From Bacteriovoracaceae bacterium UBA4097 (GTDB lineage: Bacteria > Bdellovibrionota > Bacteriovoracia > Bacteriovoracales > Bacteriovoracaceae): a stretch of 19,422 nucleotides of DNA. The position numbers were made by a program, and so were the translations under genes. Below the pieces are notes generated by a model. That model had not been told where the DNA came from. It saw nothing but the letters and a program-made list of their open reading frames with translations, and made no database searches. Positions 15,454 to 19,422 of this stretch are shown in pieces. Numbering within the stretch: position 1 is the first letter of the stretch; each line of letters opens with the position of its first letter. The stretch is taken from assembly GCA_002381765.1 (NCBI GenBank), contig DFXX01000080.1, forward strand, positions 16,658-36,079, in the 5' to 3' direction.

Positions 15454-16080
15454 CTATTTCTGTATCTGAGATTTCATCAACCGTTCTAACTCAAACTTGC
15501 TATCGGTTTTAAACCAGTCATTGCCTGCTCCACGGCCCACGGCCTTAAGGAGTTCGGTAGATACTCTGCCTTCCTTCATAACACTCTCATCAGCATGAAT
15601 TAATTTAACTTCCCCAGTAATAAGAGAGCCAGCTCCTGCTTCTTTGCCATAACAGAGCATATCTCTAAAAATACATTCAAAATGTATCGGAGATTCTTTT
15701 AAACGTTTAGCTTTTACCATATGAGAGTCGATAGGGGTAAGACCAGTAAACTCAAATTCATCCTGTCCATAAGGCAGTTCTGTTGAGGCGAGGTTAACTT
15801 TTGAATAATTATTTTCGGTACAAAAATTTAGGACGAACTCTTTTTCCCTCAGAATGTTTTTTACCGTATCTTTGAATTCACCGGTTGCCGTCCTAATGAG
15901 AGGGCAGAAAGCAATGATCATGGGACTTGCTGAGACCGCTGTGAAAAAAGAAAAGGGAGCGAGATTGCTTGAGCCATCGATATTTCGGGTGGAAATAACG
16001 GCAATGGGTCTAGGTATGATCGATCCAATCAGAAATTTATAGTTATCAGAGAAGAGACCATCGGTTTGATATGTCTTCAT
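15454..16080 (-). CDS. Flavin reductase-like (FMN-binding split barrel, DIM6/NTAB) protein
   Basis: 208 residues. The N-terminal region has the family pattern IGSIIPRPIAVISTRN (about 18-33), then GSSNLAPFSFFTAVSASP, where FMN phosphate is bound, and REKEFVLNF. Family members are NAD(P)H:flavin oxidoreductases or FMN-binding proteins that supply reduced flavin to a partner oxygenase. The ATG shares one base with the hmgA stop (TAATG), so it is coupled to a homogentisate dioxygenase. Its exact role in aromatic catabolism is unknown, since homogentisate dioxygenase itself needs Fe(II) and not flavin. It is the last gene of the operon, and no terminator is visible after it. Confidence 0.85.
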   Translation of the reverse strand: MKTYQTDGLFSDNYKFLIGSIIPRPIAVISTRNIDGSSNLAPFSFFTAVSASPMIIAFCPLIRTATGEFKDTVKNILREKEFVLNFCTENNYSKVNLASTELPYGQDEFEFTGLTPIDSHMVKAKRLKESPIHFECIFRDMLCYGKEAGAGSLITGEVKLIHADESVMKEGRVSTELLKAVGRGAGNDWFKTDSKFELERLMKSQIQK

Positions 16081-17174
16081 TATTTCACCATCCAGCTTTT
16101 CCAGTATTCTTTGTTTTCTAAGCGGCTAAACTCTTCTGTCATGTCCAGTGGGTATCTGGTGTCGATCATCACTGCAAATTCATCGGTCCATTCTTTTTCA
16201 TTTGCCTTGGCAAAAGCCTTGGGGTGAGGCCCATGATTGATGCCTTGAGGATGATAAGTAATGGCGCCAGCATCGATATTGTCACGAGAGAAGAAGTTAC
16301 CCTGATGATAAAAAAGAATTTCATCATAATCGATATTTGAGTGATAGAACGGAACTTTGAGAACCCCCTCGCTTGTGTGTTCAAGCGGGCGCGCTACAAA
16401 AGAGCATATGACAAAATTCTGGCAGACAAAAGTTGTATGACCTGATGGAGGAATATGGTAGCGATGAGAAGTTATGGGGCAATAGTCGTAGATTGAAAGC
16501 TTCCACGGATAAAGAGAGCCCTTCCAGCCAACCGTATCCAGTGGATTGAAGGGATAGGTCACATGGGTAATTTTTCCGCGATGTTTGATATTGACCTGGT
16601 ACTGATCGAGTTCCTGTTCACTACCAACGGCTGCTTCGGGGACAAACTTGGCGGTTTGATCATAAAGAGCATTTGGACCCAAGATACCTCGAGTTGGTTC
16701 TTCAAACTCAGAACGTGATTCAACCTTAAGTATTTTACAAGGACGAGTGAGATAAGTTTTATAAGTAGTCCCGCGAGGAACTATGATGTAGTCACCTTTT
16801 TCAAAAGGAATATGGCCATAGCTGGTTTCCATCCGGCCTTCTCCTTCATGGATGAAAAACATCTCATCATGATCGGCATTCCTAAAAAATGTTTCAGGAG
16901 AAGTCGTTAAGGTTCCCAGATAAACTTCACAGTCATTGTTATAAAGGATTTTAATGAATTGATTCTGAAGACTTGCTTCATTAAATATAGGCGGAAGGTT
17001 TCTTGGTTTTAAATCACCTACAATGTGAGTCCAGTCCGTCGGGCGTTGTTCATGGTACTGTTGAGATACTCTTCCAAAGAAACCTTTTCTACCGTGCTCT
17101 TCTTCGTAAAAGCCTTCAGGAATTTTAACATGTGCCTGCTTGGTATAGACTCCGCTAGCTTTGAAGTTTTCCAT
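16080..17174 (-). CDS. hmgA: Homogentisate 1,2-dioxygenase (short bacterial type)
   Basis: 364 residues, shorter than the about 430-445 of the classical enzyme. It opens the ring of homogentisate to maleylacetoacetate using Fe(II) and O2 in the cytosol, the central step of tyrosine and phenylalanine breakdown. Visible cupin motifs are FFRNADHDEMFFIHEGEGRM (about 96-115), GDYIIVPRGTTYK (127-139), HTTFVCQNFVICSF (246-259), and the metal site PFYHSNIDYDEILFY with H278 and D284 or E285, followed by H314 in GINHGPHP. The H278-to-H314 spacing of 36 equals that of human His335 to His371. AAGGA lies 8 bases before the ATG and fahA is 11 bases upstream. Confidence 0.9.
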   Translation of the reverse strand: MENFKASGVYTKQAHVKIPEGFYEEEHGRKGFFGRVSQQYHEQRPTDWTHIVGDLKPRNLPPIFNEASLQNQFIKILYNNDCEVYLGTLTTSPETFFRNADHDEMFFIHEGEGRMETSYGHIPFEKGDYIIVPRGTTYKTYLTRPCKILKVESRSEFEEPTRGILGPNALYDQTAKFVPEAAVGSEQELDQYQVNIKHRGKITHVTYPFNPLDTVGWKGSLYPWKLSIYDYCPITSHRYHIPPSGHTTFVCQNFVICSFVARPLEHTSEGVLKVPFYHSNIDYDEILFYHQGNFFSRDNIDAGAITYHPQGINHGPHPKAFAKANEKEWTDEFAVMIDTRYPLDMTEEFSRLENKEYWKSWMVK

Positions 17175-17185
17175 AACTGTTATCC

Positions 17186-18202
17186 TTACGCTTTTGGATT
17201 TGGTGTTCCTACAATGTTTTTTAGTTTTCCAATTCGCTCGATATAAAGTTCAAGCTGATCACCCGGTTGAATCCATCTATCGAGTTCTAGTCCACAACCA
17301 GTGCCTACGGTTCCGGAGCCGATGAAATCCGTTGCCCTGATCCATTCTTCCATTCCCATATGCTCGATCATCTCTCCCCATGAATATTGGGAGTCACCGG
17401 ATTGACCGCGAGACCATTCTTCTCCATTTACAGAAGCTGTCATAAGGAGATCAGGCTCTTCATAGTTGAACTCATCAAAGGTCACGATTATTGGCCCCAT
17501 CACTGAGCACCAGTCCTTTCCTTTGGCCGGACCTAGACGAATGGACATTTCCTTTCTTTGAATATCTCTAGCCGAAATATCGTTAAGAATGGTGAAGCCG
17601 AAGATATGTTTTTTAATATCTTTGGCCTTAACATTTTTTCCGTCTCTACCAATCACCACACCTAACTCTAGTTCATAATCTAATTGCTGCGAATAATAGG
17701 GCCAAGGAATTATTTCATCCTGTCCGATAAATCCTGTATTCCCACCTTTATAATAAGCCGGTATTTCGTACCAGGCCGGAGGAACTGGTTCATTACGTTT
17801 CTCAAAGCCTTTCTTCACGTGTTTTTCATGAGCATAGAAATCTCGATACATATTGATTTCATCCAGAGGGGCGTCAAATCTTAAATTATCAACGTCATGA
17901 ATATGAAAAGAGAGATCGGCAGAATTCTTAGTTTTAAGAATTCCTTCCTTGCTTAATTTTAAATAAGCTTCTGTGGTCTCTTTTAACTTCGTAATTGCTT
18001 GATCCTGATGAAGTCTTAGAAATTGAGATAAAGAAGATGGAGCAAATAAATCCGCTCTTTTTTCTGGCTGAAAGAAGCCTTCTTTTTCAAACTGGGCCTG
18101 CCAGGTAAAGTTCACATCGATAATGGTATTTTCATCCAGGAATAAACCCAATCTCTTGCAGCTTCCCTGAAAAGAGACTCTTTTATAGGTACAAACTTTC
18201 AT
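17186..18202 (-). CDS. fahA: Fumarylacetoacetate hydrolase family enzyme
   Basis: 338 residues, shorter than the about 420-residue eukaryotic fumarylacetoacetase. It is expected to cleave fumarylacetoacetate to fumarate and acetoacetate, the last step after homogentisate dioxygenase. The metal ligands of the human enzyme have clear counterparts: D121 (DFYAHEKH), E177 and E179 (DYELELG) and D208 (NDISARDIQ), with H128 matching the catalytic His133. PAWYEIPAYYKG corresponds to the substrate-binding PNWLHLPVGYHG region. The ATG overlaps the hisC stop by four bases (ATGA), so the two are coupled. The wider family also has acylpyruvases and related lyases; adjacency to hmgA makes fumarylacetoacetase the best call. 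Confidence 0.87.
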   Translation of the reverse strand: MKVCTYKRVSFQGSCKRLGLFLDENTIIDVNFTWQAQFEKEGFFQPEKRADLFAPSSLSQFLRLHQDQAITKLKETTEAYLKLSKEGILKTKNSADLSFHIHDVDNLRFDAPLDEINMYRDFYAHEKHVKKGFEKRNEPVPPAWYEIPAYYKGGNTGFIGQDEIIPWPYYSQQLDYELELGVVIGRDGKNVKAKDIKKHIFGFTILNDISARDIQRKEMSIRLGPAKGKDWCSVMGPIIVTFDEFNYEEPDLLMTASVNGEEWSRGQSGDSQYSWGEMIEHMGMEEWIRATDFIGSGTVGTGCGLELDRWIQPGDQLELYIERIGKLKNIVGTPNPKA

Positions 18203-19323
18203 AATAGTTTTCCAAATTTAGCGATAAATTTAGGTAAGACGTTTTCCATGGCTTCATATAAGTGGGTCATCTCATCCTTGGTACCAATGGAGATTCTAAC
18301 ATGGTCGGGCATAAGGTTTGCCCTAAGTGGTCTGATGATAACTCCAAAATTTAAAAGCTCATTAAAGAGATAAAGGCTTGCCTCTTCACTTCCAGTCTTG
18401 AAGGTCACAAAATTGGTAACCGAAGGAATTGGCCTAAAGCCCTGTGAGGTTAAATAATTGAAAAGCTCTGTGTAGCAGGCCTTATTATTATCAAGTGTTC
18501 TGACTAAATGAGGATAATCTTTTAATGCACCAAAAGCTCCTTTCTGAGCAATGAGGCTGGGCTCAAAAGGCAGTTTTACCTTATGAAGATTGCCGATGAG
18601 ATAATCGTGTCCGAAACCATACCCACATCTCACTCCAGAAATTCCGTAAGCCTTGGAAAAAGTTCTTAATGTCAGAACATTGTCATAACGATATGTCATA
18701 GAGTCCGGATAATCCCATTGTCCTTGGGCAAATTCAAAATAGGCTTCATCCAGAATTACGATGGTATGAGAGGGAACATGACCCATAAGGTAATCGAACT
18801 CGGCTTTAGTTATATAAGTACCTGTTGGATTGTCTGGATTTGCGATATAAACGATCTTAGTGTTTGGCGTGATCTTTTTGGCCATGGCCTCAACGTCATA
18901 CTTATAATCTGATCGTCTAGGCACCTGAATAAGCTTGGCCCCCACAGATTTAGCGAGAATAAGAAATCCGATAAAGGTATTTTCGGAGGTGACAACCTCC
19001 TCATCTGGTTGCAGAAAGGCGCGACAAATATAACCCATGATTCCTTCAGAACCATTACCAAGAATAATATTCTGAGGCTTGAGATTATAAAGCTCACACA
19101 ATGAATTTTTTAATTGATGGGCAAACATGTCGGGATAACGATGTACATCCCAAAGGGCATTCGTCATTTCTCTAATGGCAAAGGGTGATGGGCCCAGAGG
19201 ATTTTCATTACTTGCGAGCTTTGAGATTTTGGTTAGACCTTTCTCTCGTGCCAACTCATCAATAGGTTTTCCCGCCTGGTAGACTTCTAAGTTTTCAATG
19301 TAATCAGGGACTAGTTTTTTCAT
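18199..19323 (-). CDS. hisC: Histidinol-phosphate/aromatic aminotransferase (HisC type)
   Basis: 374 residues, fold type I PLP enzyme. Visible are the SNENPLGPSP start (38-47), ILGNGSEGI (87-95), NPDNPTGTY (162-170), DEAYFEF (192-198) and the PLP lysine K224 in RTFSKAYGISG, followed by R232 in RCGYG; the C-terminal Arg in VRISIGT should bind the substrate carboxylate. HisC-type enzymes make L-histidinol phosphate from imidazole acetol phosphate, but many also transaminate tyrosine and phenylalanine. Standing first in an operon with fahA, hmgA and a flavin reductase, and with no other his genes nearby, it more likely supplies 4-hydroxyphenylpyruvate here. The start at 19323 lacks a Shine-Dalgarno. 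Confidence 0.85.
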   Translation of the reverse strand: MKKLVPDYIENLEVYQAGKPIDELAREKGLTKISKLASNENPLGPSPFAIREMTNALWDVHRYPDMFAHQLKNSLCELYNLKPQNIILGNGSEGIMGYICRAFLQPDEEVVTSENTFIGFLILAKSVGAKLIQVPRRSDYKYDVEAMAKKITPNTKIVYIANPDNPTGTYITKAEFDYLMGHVPSHTIVILDEAYFEFAQGQWDYPDSMTYRYDNVLTLRTFSKAYGISGVRCGYGFGHDYLIGNLHKVKLPFEPSLIAQKGAFGALKDYPHLVRTLDNNKACYTELFNYLTSQGFRPIPSVTNFVTFKTGSEEASLYLFNELLNFGVIIRPLRANLMPDHVRISIGTKDEMTHLYEAMENVLPKFIAKFGKLL

Positions 19324-19329
19324 GGCGTC

Positions 19330-19358
19330 ATTTTACCATATCGAAAAAGAATTGTCCT
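19330..19358 (-). promoter_or_regulatory. Promoter of the aromatic catabolism operon, predicted leaderless
   Basis: Minus strand: AGGACA (19353-19358, 4 of 6), a 17-base spacer, then TAAAAT (19330-19335, 5 of 6). Placing +1 seven bases beyond the -10 falls on the A of the hisC ATG (19323). This agrees with the absence of a Shine-Dalgarno. Confidence 0.4.
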
Positions 19359-19359
19359 C

Positions 19360-19422
19360 TTAACCTAGAGGGAGCTCCAAAATAAACTTGGCCCCTTTAC
19401 CGAGTTCACTTTCCACTGAGAT
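19360..19422 (-). CDS. Sensor histidine kinase, C-terminal end (truncated by the window)
   Basis: Only the last 20 residues are present, reading to TAA (19360-19362). SVESELGKGAKFILELPLG is the G2-box end of a GHKL ATPase domain (typically GxGTxFxxxLP). The gene runs off the right edge and lies in the same direction as the aromatic operon, 36 bases before hisC; the promoter between them suggests separate transcription units. Its signal and partner regulator are not visible. Confidence 0.8.
   Translation of the reverse strand: MSVESELGKGAKFILELPLG

Overview
The window looks like a chromosome segment of a moderately AT-rich Gram-negative bacterium. The best guess is a Bdellovibrio/Bacteriovorax-type predator or relative. 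This rests on gene content and not on any marker gene: a radical-SAM protein fused to a DUF2344-like domain, a single-chain E1 alpha/beta 2-oxoacid dehydrogenase, a TIGR03546/TIGR03545-type membrane pair, several exported proteins and a lipoprotein. I see no rRNA, tRNA, CRISPR array, insertion sequence or prophage gene. No stretch over 300 bases lacks a gene; the longest gap is about 150 bases, between the divergent glycoside genes.

Layout. (1) 1-986: 3' part of a radical-SAM-linked protein, plus strand. (2) 1005-1738: a predicted lipoprotein gene with its own good promoter. (3) 1816-4023: fused E1 alpha/beta dehydrogenase followed by a strong terminator. (4) 4026-4685: a convergent minus-strand exported Cys-rich protein. 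(5) 12861 down to 4771: a six-gene minus-strand operon in the order glycosyltransferase, GH1-RmlD fusion, glf, galE, TIGR03546-like, TIGR03545-like, ending in a terminator. (6) 13015-14895: a GH2 glycosidase, divergent from that operon. (7) 14972-15451: a small exported Cys-rich protein. (8) 19323 down to 15454: a minus-strand aromatic catabolism operon in the order HisC-type aminotransferase, fumarylacetoacetate hydrolase, homogentisate dioxygenase, flavin reductase. (9) 19360-19422: the C-terminus of a histidine kinase.

How the genes fit together. GalE and Glf give the route UDP-glucose to UDP-galactopyranose to UDP-galactofuranose. A translationally coupled glycosyltransferase and a GH1/RmlD bifunctional protein sit upstream, and a cytoplasmic GH2 enzyme is divergent, so the block reads as a galactofuranose-linked glycan or oligosaccharide locus that carries its own intracellular hydrolases. 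The intergenic region between the two arms holds a sigma-54-like -24/-12 element overlapped by a 21-bp palindrome. The operon continues into an AsmA-like inner-membrane pair, separated from galE by a long hairpin that would mask the ribosome binding site. The second operon covers the late steps of tyrosine breakdown (homogentisate ring opening and fumarylacetoacetate cleavage), with an aminotransferase as a likely entry step. No 4-hydroxyphenylpyruvate dioxygenase or maleylacetoacetate isomerase lies in the window.

The most interesting parts are the glycan locus with its control signals (sigma-54-like element, palindrome, G8 tract in the fusion gene, SD-masking hairpin) and the domain fusion itself.
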